Assembly: GCF_910589235.1 (NCBI RefSeq) | Contig: NC_060960.1 | Coordinates: 2,422,839-2,486,838 of the forward strand | DNA length: 64,000 nt | Origin: Vespa crabro | Lineage: Eukaryota > Arthropoda > Insecta > Hymenoptera > Vespidae | Direction: 5' to 3' | Shown here: positions 14,666 to 27,102 of the stretch, piece after piece | Layout of the letters: each line of letters starts with the position of its first letter | Position numbering within the stretch: position 1 is the stretch's first letter | Made by a program: the position numbers and the translations under genes | Notes under the pieces: model-generated | Databases searched by the model: none | What the model was told of the DNA's origin: nothing | Seen by the model: the letters and a program-made list of their open reading frames with translations, nothing else

Positions 14666-15832
14666 TTGTATTATATAATTATTATTATACAACTTGATTG
14701 ATAATTGGAAAAGACAATGATTACAATAAACGATAACGTTTTAATAGTACGAACTACGCGCGTAATTGAATCGATTATAATTATAGTATGACTCATATGA
14801 CATCTCATTATTTTTCTTCCTTTCTCATTATCCTAGTTCGTATTTTCCGCTGTTTAACGTGAATTTTGATATCGGCCAAATATTGCCCATTAGTGTTATT
14901 GTTCCATGCGAAAAGCGCGAAATTATTAATGTACCACAACCTTTTGACATGCTTTAGAGAATTTGATTACGAACGCATTTCGAAAATCTCAACCACCTGA
15001 TCGTAAGTGAGAAATTTTAATGAGATTCCGTAATACGCTTGTACGATCAATTTTCTACGTCTACTTTTCTCTACGATCGAGCGAGTATTCAAACGATAAC
15101 GAAGATAATTCCAATTTATCATCAAATAAATACGCTTTGATTTCTAGGATTAAAATGTTTTTACAAATAAAACGATTTTACTCATGATTCATATGTTCGT
15201 TCGATTTTCACGTAAGATTAATCCTGATACGCAAAAACCTTCAGAGAGAGAGAGAGAAAAAAATTAAAGGGATATCATCCAATTAACGAAGTTTTTGTAG
15301 GAACATTTTTCTTACCTATTAATTTATCGATTATGATTTAATACGCGATACGAAAGATAACTTTTCAAAGTATTAAATAAACATTTAAAAAAAAAAAGAA
15401 AAAGAGAGACAAAACAGCAAATATTCATGCAGAAGAATATTTGTTTAGAACATTTGTACTTGAATTTTTAAAGTCGAAACTACAAAAAAAAAAAGAAGAA
15501 AAAAAAAAGAAGAAAAAAGTTAATATTTAAACGAGGTTTTTAATCAAAATAAACGTTTCGAAAAATTACTTTTCAAGTTGAGAGTAGATACTTAGTATCG
15601 TTGCAGAATGGAAATAAGTGAATGCAAACAAGTCGACCTACGCGAGTACATCGTAATTCGTCGGCGTGGTCGATAAGACGTAGAAGATGGAATAAGAGAG
15701 AAAAGAAAAACGGAAGAAGGAAATAAAGAAAGAAAGTTTTTCTTTAGAAATAACATTTTTTGTTCGAACGGGGGAAAAACTTAGAAAATCATTGAAAGTG
15801 AAGGAAAGGAAATAAGAAAGAGAAAAGAACAG

Positions 15833-15965
15833 ATAGATATATAGATAGATGGATGGATGGATGGACGGATAGATAGATAAATAAATAGATATATAGATAA
15901 ATAGATAGATAGAATAAGAGATACGAAAAGAGATAGAAAGAGAGAGAAAGAGAAAGAGGAAGAGA
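15833..15965. repeat. GATA/GATG repeat followed by GA tract
   Basis: GATA units, four GATG/GACG units, more GATA and AAATA variants, then a GA-rich tract. Confidence 0.85.
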
Positions 15966-16634
15966 GAAAAAAGAGAAGATGATAAAAACTGAGGTGGACC
16001 GGAAGAGATGGTTCTCTTCGAGCAGTTACAGGTACTTCTTCAAGCGGCATCGTTTCGAGCAACCTTCTTTCTGATGTCTTTTATATCGCGTTCCAAGCTA
16101 TGGCTATCTTCTAAAGTCATCGACGTGAGAAATCGCGGCATTTTTTTTTCCTTTCTTTCTCTCTCTCTCTCTCTTTCTTTTCCTCTCTACTTCATTCCTT
16201 CGAACGAAGAAAAATAGGAATCCCTATGATATTTTGTACGAACAACGTGAAAGATCGCTCACACCATTTCGAAAATGTCCAAGTTACATCGACGTCTTTT
16301 TTTATCTTCCAATCTATTCCTCTCTCTCTCTCTCTTTTTTTTATTTTCCTTCTTTTCCACTTTTCTTTTCTTCTTTCACGTACCGCGAAATGCAATTTCT
16401 CTACTCCGCACCAAGATTCTGATAGAAACGTCAGTCGTGCCTTCAATCAACCGTATTCTATGCCGGAGACTACATTATAAACCTTATTTACCCGAGTAAA
16501 TTGAACGAGGCGATAGGATACCTCTATCGATTAGGTGAACTTAACTTGTTCTTGAGGAAACACTTCTGGTCAAATTTCGTTATATATAAAGTTACTATAA
16601 GTTTCTCCCATTTCAAGACCAAATTCTTATCGTT

Positions 16635-16712
16635 AAATCTCTTTTAGCTATTTATTTATGCAAAATTATTGCGAAATCTCTTTTAGCTATTTATTTATGC
16701 AAAATTATTGCG
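16635..16712. repeat. Perfect 39-bp tandem duplication
   Basis: The unit at 16635-16673 is repeated without change at 16674-16712. It starts AAATCTCTTTTAGC and ends AATTATTGCG. The absence of differences points to a recent event, or to an assembly artefact. Confidence 0.9.
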
Positions 16713-19700
16713 AAACTTTGATCTTTATTTCAATCCTATCTCGTTAAGATGAAACGTATGGGAAGGAATATATAGATAGTAATTATTTATACTCATCGAG
16801 ATGCTCTCTGTTCGAATGTATTATCTGAAAAAGCTGGATTTGAAAATTCTTTTCGAAATCCTAAAATGGATTCGCACGGTTAACGAGATTACCTTGATGA
16901 ATTCAGTTCCTATCCGACGTGTTCGAAGTCGCTTATTTACGAATTCCAACAAATCCGATGATTACCACGTATTTTCATTGTACCTTCCTATGCTATTAAC
17001 GTATTATTAGATCAGTTCGTAACATCGCGACGATAAAAATGAAAATCATTTCCCGACAAGGGGACTTCAATTTCATTTCAAATTCTTTCTACTCAAATAT
17101 GTACTTTTATAAAGTTTCAGTTTTTTCTATCTAGATACGGAAATATTACGACTAATTTACCAATTGATAAAAAACGTGCTATACATAGTTATCTATATTA
17201 TACCTCGTACTATATTTTGAATTTTGATTAATTAATATATGTTGCAAATACTAAATATCTTCTTTAAGAATGCAATATTGTGCCATTTACGTCTCATTAT
17301 TTATAAATTTTCAATGCTGTCTATTACGAAACTATTTAAAATAATAAAATTGTTATGTGAAAATGCATCTGAGAAAATATTATTAGTAAAGTAAATAAAT
17401 TGTTTTTAAATTATACATATAAAGTATATTTGTTTATTTATTCGTAATGAAAAATTTATTTATTTCATTTCTTAGAACTTTATTTTTTTGTCAAAATAAT
17501 TCGATAAAATGAATAATTAGATAAAATGAAGATCAATATACTTTCCATATATCTTCATTATCGTACACGTCTTGCCCATCATAAAAATTTTTGACCTTAT
17601 TTCATTAAATAATTTTTATGTCAAGCAATTTGATGTTTGTAACAATGTAAAATTTAATATGTATTAAATTAGAACGCGTAGCTATACAATGTGAGTAAAA
17701 CTTGTTACCATATTTACAAATTTGGTAGCAATTTTCACAGCACATTTCGGACACATCATAATTAAAGTAAAAGGTTAATTGAGCTGCTTTGTTATTTTAA
17801 TTGTATTTACTACATCGTAATTAATTATTAATTAATTTTGATCATTCTATATTATACATAACTTTTTCATTTTCTATTTCTATTAATTATTCAATAAATT
17901 CTGACAATTAATTGAATTTTTTACTATTTACCTTTATAATATCATAAAATTATAAAAATAACTTTTTGGATTAAGCTTTACTACGTTATTTGAACCTTCT
18001 TTGATAATATTTTTAGTCAAAATACAAAAAGATGGAACACTTCATTCAATAAAAAATTTCGTTAATAATACAATAAAAATACAATATATAAAACAAATAA
18101 TATTTCTCGTATAATATATTTCCTTCAAGATTATTAATTTTTTAATAAAATATACTACATCTTTTAATAAATTAACAATCCGTTTAATTTCTTATGTAAC
18201 GAAATGAAAGTAAAAATTTTCTATATAGATGAAAAAGTTGATGTTTCTCCGGGGGAATAAGGAAGTATCAGAAAGATAAAAATAGTAAAGTTCACTGTCC
18301 AGGGAAAAGGGAATCTCTCCTCTAAGGTGATCTCCGAGGTCTCGTATCTACCAACAAATGAAGGCCATATCATTTTTAATCTCGAGACCCTTATACCTTT
18401 GTATATATAATAAAAAGGAAAACTTTTTATTTAATTGATTTTACACTATTACGTATGGCATTATAAGAGTCACGTAATGCAAAAGGGAATGGTATGTCGA
18501 TGAAAAATAATACAATGTAAATGAGAATAAGACTTCGTTTAGAAATCGATTATACGTTGTTATCGTTAGAAATAAATTAAAACAACGAATATCTCTATAA
18601 AGTAAATTACGTTATTTTAAAAGCTCATTACTAACATTATGATCGTCCTATCATATTTCGCCCCATTTAACTTTACGTACTTCGTGAATGAATCCAAAAT
18701 GTCGGTCATCCACATGACGTAATATTTATCCCAGTTAAAAATCATCCTTTAACGACAAATAAAATTTGGAACGACGGAAAGCATGAAATCAAGAACCCAC
18801 TGTGTAGTAGTATTATACATAGTCGGCGTTAAATTTCATTTTAATCTCATTTTTTAAATTCTTCCCTTTCTCCCTTTCTCTCTCTCTCTCTCTCTCTCTC
18901 GTCTGTACGATTATCTTCTTGTTAAATGCGTTTTTAAAAAGAATGAAATTATTAATGTGAAAAATGCATTTCAATGATAAACCCTTCGAAATGTTCAAAT
19001 TTAATTCTATCTATCTATCTGCTAAGAAAGAACACGTAGGAAAGATCACGTTCGAAAGAATCAAGAAATCACATAAGACGAAAAGGGTGAAAGAGTTCGT
19101 AAGGTTGAAAGGGCAATTGTGAAAAGCAACACGCAGAAAGCAGGAAATAGCATTAGAGTGCTGAGTCATGTTTGAAGGGATGAAGGAAGGACGGAGAAGG
19201 ACACATACTCTCGTAACTATGCTTTATGATTACGTGGATAATAATTGTGATCGCGAACAATGCCTTTCAAAATTACTATGAACTTATTACATTACGTATG
19301 GACGATAAGATATACACGCTTATGCATCGTTGGATAGTTCTTAATGAGGTCGATAGTTAGTACCGATTTAAGATTAAAATATATTAATATCACGTCACAT
19401 GATATCACAACGCTGTTACGTGATCTGATGTGATATTGGTAAAGGGTAAAACGAGAACGCATTTTCGTTGTTTTAAATTTGTTGAAAAGAAATTATAATC
19501 ACGTCAAGCTGATCATGTCGTTACACGTATTACTTATTTATATTGTCACATATGAAATCATGATTTTATGCCTTATTAGAATTTTCTTTGTCGCATTAGC
19601 TCAAAAATAGAAGAAACTTGTTACAGTTAACCTCTTGTAACCTCTACGAAACTGTGTATTTTTCCTTTTCCTATTTCTTTTTTTTTTTTTTTTATCATTA

Positions 19701-20204
19701 TTATAACATCATCATCTTTAATAATTAAATCACGTAAAATCATCTTTAATTATCTTAAAATATATAATACGATATCTACTAAAATGTTCTCGTAATTCTT
19801 TTACTAAATGGCTATTACATGTTATCCCTTTTATAAATATTCATTTGGTATACCCAAATTAATTCAAGCATTTTATTTATAAAACCGAAATGCTGCATGA
19901 TTTTTCATATCATCAATTAATATGATATTAATCCATTTCTATCATTAGTCACATCATAAAATAACCACAATTTATATCTTTCAATTTTCTTATATACCTT
20001 TTAATGAATAAATATTGAAATATGATAACAATTCATTGTCATTGTCTTTTTCATTCATTTCATTTTATATGAATCAAAATCTATCATCTGTTAAAGAAGA
20101 TACCTCTTTTTTTTTGAGTATATCGTTATCTTTATAGAAATTGAATAACGATTCAGAGACTCGTATACTCTATTCCGTTGCTACTCTCCTGATACCATAC
20201 ACAT

Positions 20205-20270
20205 AGATGTGTACATATATACATATGTGTATATATATATATATTATATATTATATATATTATATATAGT

Positions 20271-20313
<43 letters not shown>

Positions 20314-20327
20314 CCAAACAAGAGTCT

Positions 20328-20374
<47 letters not shown>

Positions 20375-20395
20375 GAGAGAGAGACAGAGACATAA

Positions 20396-20478
<83 letters not shown>

Positions 20479-20482
20479 AAGA
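20205..20482. repeat. Large compound TA-GA-TA-GA repeat
   Basis: Alternating TA and GA blocks of 25-60 nt each. The open frames here are Tyr/Ile and Arg/Glu low-complexity products. Confidence 0.9.
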
Positions 20483-20563
20483 GATAGAAATATATATCGT
20501 CGTACCTAACGGGGAGTCGAAACTCAAAGCTAGCTTCAACATGAAGGAGGAGAGAGAACTCAC

Positions 20564-20633
20564 CTCGTTCATCCCCTCGAGGCTCTTACTAGATATGCAA
20601 ATATTCGTGATTTAACAGGAGGTGTCTCTTATA
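20564..20633 (-). other. Possible first exon: TATA-like element, ATG and strong donor
   Basis: On the minus strand, TATAAG (20,633-20,628) is followed 56 nt later by ATGAACGAG and directly by the donor GTGAGT (20,563-20,558). An octamer-like ATTTGCAT lies between them. If real, this would be a start exon coding only Met-Asn-Glu. No following exon was identified, so it remains a weak prediction. Confidence 0.15.
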
Positions 20634-22524
20634 TGCATGCAGATCCGTGTAACCACCTTGAGAGAAAGAGAGAGAGAGAAGGAAGGTGCTTTTCAGCTCA
20701 ACGTTTTGCACCCTTCGGATCGTCGTCCACGGAAATTGAGGAGACAATATCGCAGCTGTGACTACCTCGAGACAATTAGTAGGACGCGAGGCAACGTAGA
20801 AATCTCTTGACGGTCTTTGTAAATTCGTTCCTTCTCTTTCTCTTTCTCTCTTTCTCTTCTACTCTTTCACTCACTTTGTATCTTTATTTCTTTCTTTCTC
20901 TCTTCCTCTCTCTGTCTATCTATCTCTCTCTATGTCTTCGTTTTTTTCTCTCTTTACCACGGATTGCGGAATTTAGTTCGACAAATTGCGTTCCATGGTT
21001 GCCCGTTAATGCGCTCATCCTTCTCGAGACTTTGATTCTCTTTCTCTTTCTCTCTCACTCTCTTTCTCCTTCTCCCTCTCTCTCACTCTCGTTTATTTTT
21101 TTTTGTTTTTCTTTTTTTTATTTCTTTTGTACTTTTTTCTTTTTTTTTTATTTCAAACTCATCGTACAGACCAAAATGAACTGAAAAAATTTTCTTTACG
21201 ACGTTTAAAGAACATGATTAAAACGATTCTTCTTTCTTTCGAAGAGAAATCCTCTAAGTCGGCAACATCAGTTAATTCCTTGCAAAAGAGGAACGCTTTA
21301 ACGATATCTAATTTTAATTCGCAAAAAAAATTGTATCTTGTCCAGGAAGTAAACTAAAATTGGGTGGTAACGAGAGGAAAAGATTCCGACGCGAATGGTT
21401 CTAGCTTTATTAATTAGCAGTTTTTTTTCTTTCTTTCTTTCTTTCTTTTTTTTCTCTCTTTTTTTGTCAGCGAGTTTCTTTTCAAGGGAGAATTAAATGC
21501 AAGCTTTTACACGGACGCACATTGTGCAATATTTATGAGCTTATTTCGTCGCCCTTACAGACGATGCCCGTCAATGTAAGTACAAACATTATATTCTTCT
21601 GGTCAACCTATATAAATGCAAATACGTTACTCCGAGAAAATGAAATCTTTTAACTTATTCATCTTGTTTCGTTTCAAACTACGGAGAAATAATTGTAAAT
21701 ATCATTTATGTCGAAGCCATTGTTTTATATTAAGAGTTATAAATAAAGTTTTCTAAGGTTTTTGACAAACGAATATAATCCTTTACATGCCGTAATTATT
21801 TTCCTAACTTGTTTTCGGTACAGCTTTAATTTAATTTTTTTTAGTATTTTATATCTCGTATACGAGAATTACACACATATATGTATACTTTGAAAGGAAA
21901 TTTTTTAATAAAACTCTTGCTTAATGATTTACTTTATTAATTAAATGAAGAATCATATCAAAAGTTGGCTCAAGAGTTCTAAAAAAAAATAATATTATTA
22001 CGATCTCGTAAAAATATTTTTATATTACGATATATAAATATATCGTAAAAAATATCAATTAAATTAATAACGTTATAAATAAGTAATAAATCCAATTATA
22101 TCGATAATTATTTCATTCACTAATTTGAAACTTTTCTCTTCTTTTTTATTCTTTTTCATTGAATCGGCCTATAGAACTTTCCTATGAGAACTTAAATAAT
22201 ATTTTTCGACACATTTGAAAGGGTTATTTAATTTGATTATGTTACTATTAACATTTGTTAGACTTTCTATTATTTTCCTCTAGATATACTTTTTATTCTT
22301 TCGATTGTATATTTCTCTGTACTCAAACATAAAATTACTTTATATTTGAATACAGAAATTTTATTTACGTTAAAGAAATAAATGAATAAATATACACATA
22401 TATCTTATATACAAGTATCAAAGTTTAAGTTCTCGATTTTTATAATCTAGAGAATAATTTGATACGTAAGCTATAAGAGATTATTAAACGATAGAACATA
22501 TATTTGATTTCTGACGTGAGTATA

Positions 22525-22662
22525 ATGAGCAAGAAGGAGACATGCTTGAGTAGCTTGTCGGAGCTGAGTATACGCTATTCATGGAAATTGAGATTGGATC
22601 TTGAAATCAACGATAGGGTTGCCGTTCAGGTGGTAACTATAAATCAGGATCATACATCATGA
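22525..22662 (+). other. Short ORF of 45 codons, unrecognised
   Basis: This ATG-to-stop frame begins MSKKETCLSSLSELSIRYSW. It lies in a CpG-bearing unique pocket and is not made of simple repeat, unlike most ORFs of this size nearby. I see no homology and no leader or splice context that decides its status. It is recorded as a hypothetical small ORF only. Confidence 0.15.
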
Positions 22663-22926
22663 TGCTACGATTCGCGCTTCCATCAAATTGATCGAGCCAT
22701 TAGATCATGGAAGGGACAAAGGACCAGGAAGGATATTAATTTCTCACTTCGTCGTTCTATCTAACTTATTGAACGAACTTACAAGATACGAGACTATTTT
22801 GTATTGTCTCTTGTATGCCCGATGATCGAACGAAATGTTTCAATAAAATAAATAATACTATAAATTATAAAACTGATAAATAATATGAGAATCATTGGGA
22901 ATAATCGTAATTTAACGAGTACTCAC

Positions 22927-22996
22927 CAGAAATAATGACGTCGTAGTTGATTCTAAGACAGAATTCCTTTGTACGTCCTCTCTCCTTGACGGTGTT
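22927..22996 (-). other. Exon-like open segment of unknown identity
   Basis: On the minus strand, an acceptor-like TTTATTTTCAAG is followed by 70 nt of open reading (NTVKERGRTKEFCLRINYDV and three more residues). It ends in the strong donor GTGAGT at 22,926-22,921. The frame stays open about 25 codons upstream of the acceptor and about 11 codons past the donor. I do not recognise the peptide and found no partner exon. It could be a real small exon or chance. Confidence 0.2.
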
Positions 22997-23326
22997 CTTG
23001 AAAATAAACTCAAACGCTAGCAAAGATCGAGCCCTCTCTTCTCTTAGTTTATTTTAGAGACCCCATGCGTTGCTCGATGTTTCGTTTATAATAAGGAAAT
23101 CTATTGTATGATATGTACATATGTACTTCTTTAATGCTTTGCTAGATTATTTACATATTTTTTGTATTTATATTGACGAAAAATAAACACGAAAAAAAAT
23201 ATGTGGATAAATTAATATTAAAATTTTCGATCCATTTCATACAAGACGATATATGTAACATATTTACGCAGTGATTAGATACGATTAGAAAAAAAGAAAA
23301 AAAACAATTTTGAAATGCATGGGATT

Positions 23327-23445
23327 ATGCAGCCGATTAACTCGATAGTAATTGCGTTACATGATTTATAATCAGATAGATACTGCGCGCAAGTAATATC
23401 GATTACCCAGGTTTCACCACGTCGAGGTTTCCGCATGTGAAGACC
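23327..23445. repeat. Element X, copy 1
   Basis: This is one of two diverged copies; the other is 26999-27102, same orientation. They share ATGCAGCC at the left, a central inverted repeat, and an 18-nt block CCCAGGTTTCACCACGTC (one or two changes in copy 2). Here the arms 23342-23355 and 23389-23402 pair at 12 of 14 positions. Neither strand keeps the same open frame in both copies. It is an old interspersed repeat or a structured RNA; identity unknown. Confidence 0.55.
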
Positions 23446-23855
23446 CATAGAATAAGATTAGAATAAGTTAATTAATCCTCTATAATGAATTGTCCATCAA
23501 TTACATTATACTCAATCTTTGATTTATACTACGAGTGGAAAAAAAAAGAAAATTGTGAAATTAATCTAATAATTTTTTAATAATATAATATACTATTTCT
23601 ACGTTACTAATCGAATTATACATATAAATTCTACGTTTTACATTAGAAATTAAATATTTCGTTCAAATGAATATCTTGAATTAATTTATCATAAATTTTA
23701 TACATATCAGTTTAATCCTCGTTTATATTTACATATAAATTAATAATTTCTATCTTATATAAGTTAGGATTAAACTCGTTCTATCGTTAATTATACCATT
23801 CACGTGACTATCATTTTACGAAATTGATATCAATAGGATTATATTATTATGCGTA

Positions 23856-23931
23856 TAATGACCGATTTGTTAAAACTGTTCATCACTTATCACTCGAAAC
23901 GTGTATGCAAATTTGGCGATAAGTATGAAAT
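23856..23931 (+). repeat. Element Y, copy 1
   Basis: This is one of three related stretches (also 26193-26304 plus and 25336-25408 inverted). Shared words in order are CCGATT, GTTCATC, CTCGAA and GCGATAAGTATGAA. There is no open frame common to the copies. It is probably an old dispersed repeat. Confidence 0.5.
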
Positions 23932-24007
23932 AAAATGAATTATTATACGTTGCTGAATGAGAATGTCTGTAGTACGGAACAGGAGCAAGAGGAGATTTTC
24001 GATCGTT

Positions 24008-24057
24008 CCTATCCCCGCCTATCCTCGCCTATCCCCGCTTATCACCGCCTATTACCA
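24008..24057. repeat. GC-rich 10-bp minisatellite, five copies
   Basis: Five head-to-tail 10-bp units near the consensus CCTATCCCCG stand in otherwise AT-rich DNA. The units differ at one to four positions, decaying toward the right. Confidence 0.85.
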
Positions 24058-24335
24058 CCTTTAACGCTGACCAAGTCCATAAAGTAGGATCTTAGTGACA
24101 TAATCGCAGAATTTCCATATTTACGGTGAGCACGTTTATATTTTACGGCCAACCATGCATGAAAAAACACTTGAACATCTTTGCCTATTCTTTATCACTC
24201 TATCTATCTCGATTTTGACATATTTAGAGAGAATAATTCTAAACAAGTAGATTTATAGTCAGACTAAATTTCTATCTTGATGAAACCTTTTCTTTTTGTA
24301 AGAGTTCTCCGTTTGGATATCATTTTCGTATAATT

Positions 24336-24625
24336 TATGTACATATATATTTTGTATACATATATATGTACATATATATATATATATAATATATATAATA
24401 TATATAATATATATAATATATATAATATATATACAATATATATAATATATATATAATATATATATAATACATACATATATATATATATATGTATATAATT
24501 GTACATATATATATATACATAAATTGTATAAAGTATATAATTGTACATATATATATATATACATAAATTGTATAAAGTATATAATTGCATATATATATAT
24601 ATATATATATAAATTGTACATATAT
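24336..24625. repeat. TATAATA / TACATAAATTGTATAAAG array
   Basis: TATATAATA units grade into at least three copies of a unit of about 50 nt carrying TACATAAATTGTATAAAG. Confidence 0.85.
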
Positions 24626-24896
24626 TACCATTTTAATTATATATAATTTATTATCTCGATCTAATTTGATTATGGCAATCTTAAAAAAGTACAACTCTTT
24701 TTATCAGTTCCTTTGTTTCTATACAATCATTTTGTCCCTACAAACATTTATTGCAATTTGAAAATCTCCTATATCTTCCAGTTTATCGTTGTTATTGATA
24801 TTTTCTACAAAAAATTTCTCTACATCAGTTTTATTCAACTTTTTCTTTTCTTCTTCAATTTTTCTTTAATGTATGCACAACAGTTTTTACTCTAGA

Positions 24897-25092
<196 letters not shown>

Positions 25093-25335
25093 CTAGGCAA
25101 GTGAAAAGTCAGAAATTCGTCTTATCGTATAATGAAGGGAGATGGGACCAACAAAAGAAATAAAAAAGTCATAAATATGAACTGAGCTGTTTCAAAAATG
25201 ATGTCTCTTGAACCACCTCTTCGGATTCTTCATGCTCTTCGGATAGCTTCGGTTCAGACTGCGACTGTTCTGACTGCTATCGATTTAAGTTTTTATACGA
25301 AAATTCAAAGAATCTTTTTACATAAAATGTAAATT

Positions 25336-25408
25336 TCCCTATTGCGTTTTTAGTTCATATTTTGTTCATACTTATCGCTAAAATCATATACACAGAAATA
25401 TCCTGAAC
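25336..25408 (-). repeat. Element Y, copy 3, inverted
   Basis: Read on the plus strand it begins CCCTATTGCG, then TAGTTCATATTTTGTTCATA and CTTATCGCTAAAATCATATA. This aligns with the reverse complement of copy 2 at 26304-26224 at most positions. It lies between two TA arrays. Confidence 0.5.
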
Positions 25409-25417
25409 ATATATACA

Positions 25418-25444
25418 TATATAGGTGCAACATATATATGTATG

Positions 25445-25486
<42 letters not shown>

Positions 25487-25542
25487 ACCTATATATTGCA
25501 CCTATATAACATATATATACATATACATATATATATGTTGTA

Positions 25543-25593
<51 letters not shown>

Positions 25594-25854
25594 ATATATA
25601 CCTATATATATATATATATACCTATATATACCTATATATATATATATATATATACCTATATATACCTATATATATATATATACCTATATATACCTATATA
25701 TATATATATATACCTATATATTGTACTTGTATATTGTACCTGTATATTGTACCTGTATATTGTACCTATACAATATACAGGTACCTATACAATATACATA
25801 AACCTATATATATATATATATATACCTATATATATATACCTATATATATATAAA

Positions 25855-25893
<39 letters not shown>
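25418..25893. repeat. TA-derived minisatellite with TACCTATA and TATTGTACCTG units
   Basis: Ordered sub-arrays: GTTGTACCTATATA, many TACCTATATA units of variable spacing, four TATTGTACCTG-like units, an inverted block (ACAATATACAGG), then TA again. Confidence 0.85.
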
Positions 25894-26192
25894 CTACAAC
25901 ATATTTATGTGTACTCAGCCACTCACATATGTTGATATGTTATGACAACGTATCATTAACAATGATTAGAACTCTTTAAAAATGTTGATGAAAATTATTC
26001 ATTTGTAAATCAATTGATATATTGGAAGATGCCCTACATTAGAAAATATGTAGTAATTACATATAATTAACGTATCGACAAACCTTCGTTATGATAACAA
26101 GTAATATATACGAATTCAAAAGAGCGTTAATTTGTTGCATTTAAATGAGCGAGTATTTTGAATAAGTATGTGCAATATATCAACTTCACGTA

Positions 26193-26304
26193 TATCAGCC
26201 GATTGAAAAACCTTCTTTTTAAAGAAGTTCATCGTCTTTCTCTCGAAGCATGTGTGACTTCAGCGACAGGTATGAACAAACTATGAACTACAAGCGCAAT
26301 CGAG
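26193..26304 (+). repeat. Element Y, copy 2
   Basis: This is the longest copy of Y. It carries CCGATT, GTTCATCG, CTCTCGAAGCATGTGTG, GCGACAGGTATGAACAAA, CTATGAACTACAAGCGCAAT. The last two blocks match copy 3 read on the other strand. Confidence 0.5.
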
Positions 26305-26998
26305 GAACACTCTCAACGCCATGAACTATCATATCAGTTTATAAGCTTGAGTAAGTTATATCCCTCTCGCACATAACATAATAATCGGATTAATTTAGCT
26401 TAGAATAGATAATGCTAGTAGATTGTGAATTAAAATTTTTCATTTTCTCACATTTATATTCTTTTTTGATAATAAGGTACTTATTATAATAATCCGTGAT
26501 AAATACGATACAACATAGATATGTATTTATTACGATATAAATGCATAAATTAGTGAATACTTATATATCAAATATTATTTTATATAATACAACTATAAAT
26601 GTATTTCTTTCTCCACTTCTTTCTCTTCTTCATATCATTATTCTCATTATTATTATATTATTATATTATATATTATTACTATAGTAGTAGTAATAATATA
26701 ATATAAATATAATAGAAGTATTCCTATAGGAGAAACCACGAAAAAAATAATGCTAAAAGTTTTACTTTATAAATAATGTCGAAATATATAATATATAAAT
26801 ATACACGCACTAATTATTATTTTTAACCATATAATTGACAAAATCTTAGTCGTAAATTTATATACTTAATATTTGTTCATAAAATTCTACTATGTCCAAT
26901 TTATTTATTCATGTAAGTATTATTACCAATATAAAATGTTAGTACTTCAATGTTTAATTAGAATTAACATTAAATGAATTTTGAAAATATATTGAAAT

Positions 26999-27102
26999 AT
27001 GCAGCCATTAGCCCGGTAGTACTTGCATCAGATCTGATTTCGATAAATAGCAAGTAATACCGACCCAGGTCTCACCACATGGAGGTTGCTGCTTTTGAAG
27101 AT
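26999..27102. repeat. Element X, copy 2
   Basis: This is homologous to 23327-23445. Its arms 27014-27026 and 27050-27062 pair at 12 of 13 positions. The stem pair G27016-C27060 replaces A23345-T23399 of copy 1, a change on both sides that keeps pairing. Part of the left arm (GCCCGGTAGTACTTG) resembles the 3' part of 5S rRNA, but copy 1 does not share the resemblance, so I do not call it 5S. Confidence 0.55.

Larger units (their letters stand above)
9541..16500. other. No gene recognised: gene-poor stretch with several unique pockets
   Basis: Less AT-rich pockets occur at about 9560-9960, 10900-11200, 11890-12040, 12820-13330, 13860-14160, 14860-15120 and 15600-16560. Minus-strand 13,284-13,302 reads ATGCGAAATGTTCG followed by a good donor (GTAAGT), but nothing else supports an exon. 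Confidence 0.6.
16501..22500. other. No gene recognised: AT-rich, few features
   Basis: Mostly very AT-rich unique DNA, holding the 39-bp duplication and the large compound repeat at 20.2-20.5 kb. Unique pockets lie at about 18,235-18,390, 19,020-19,400, 20,500-20,820 and 21,360-21,600. Confidence 0.6.

Noticed and set aside
26999..27102. 5S rRNA fragment
   Set aside because: Only about 15 nt resemble the 5S 3' region; the rest and the second copy do not match.
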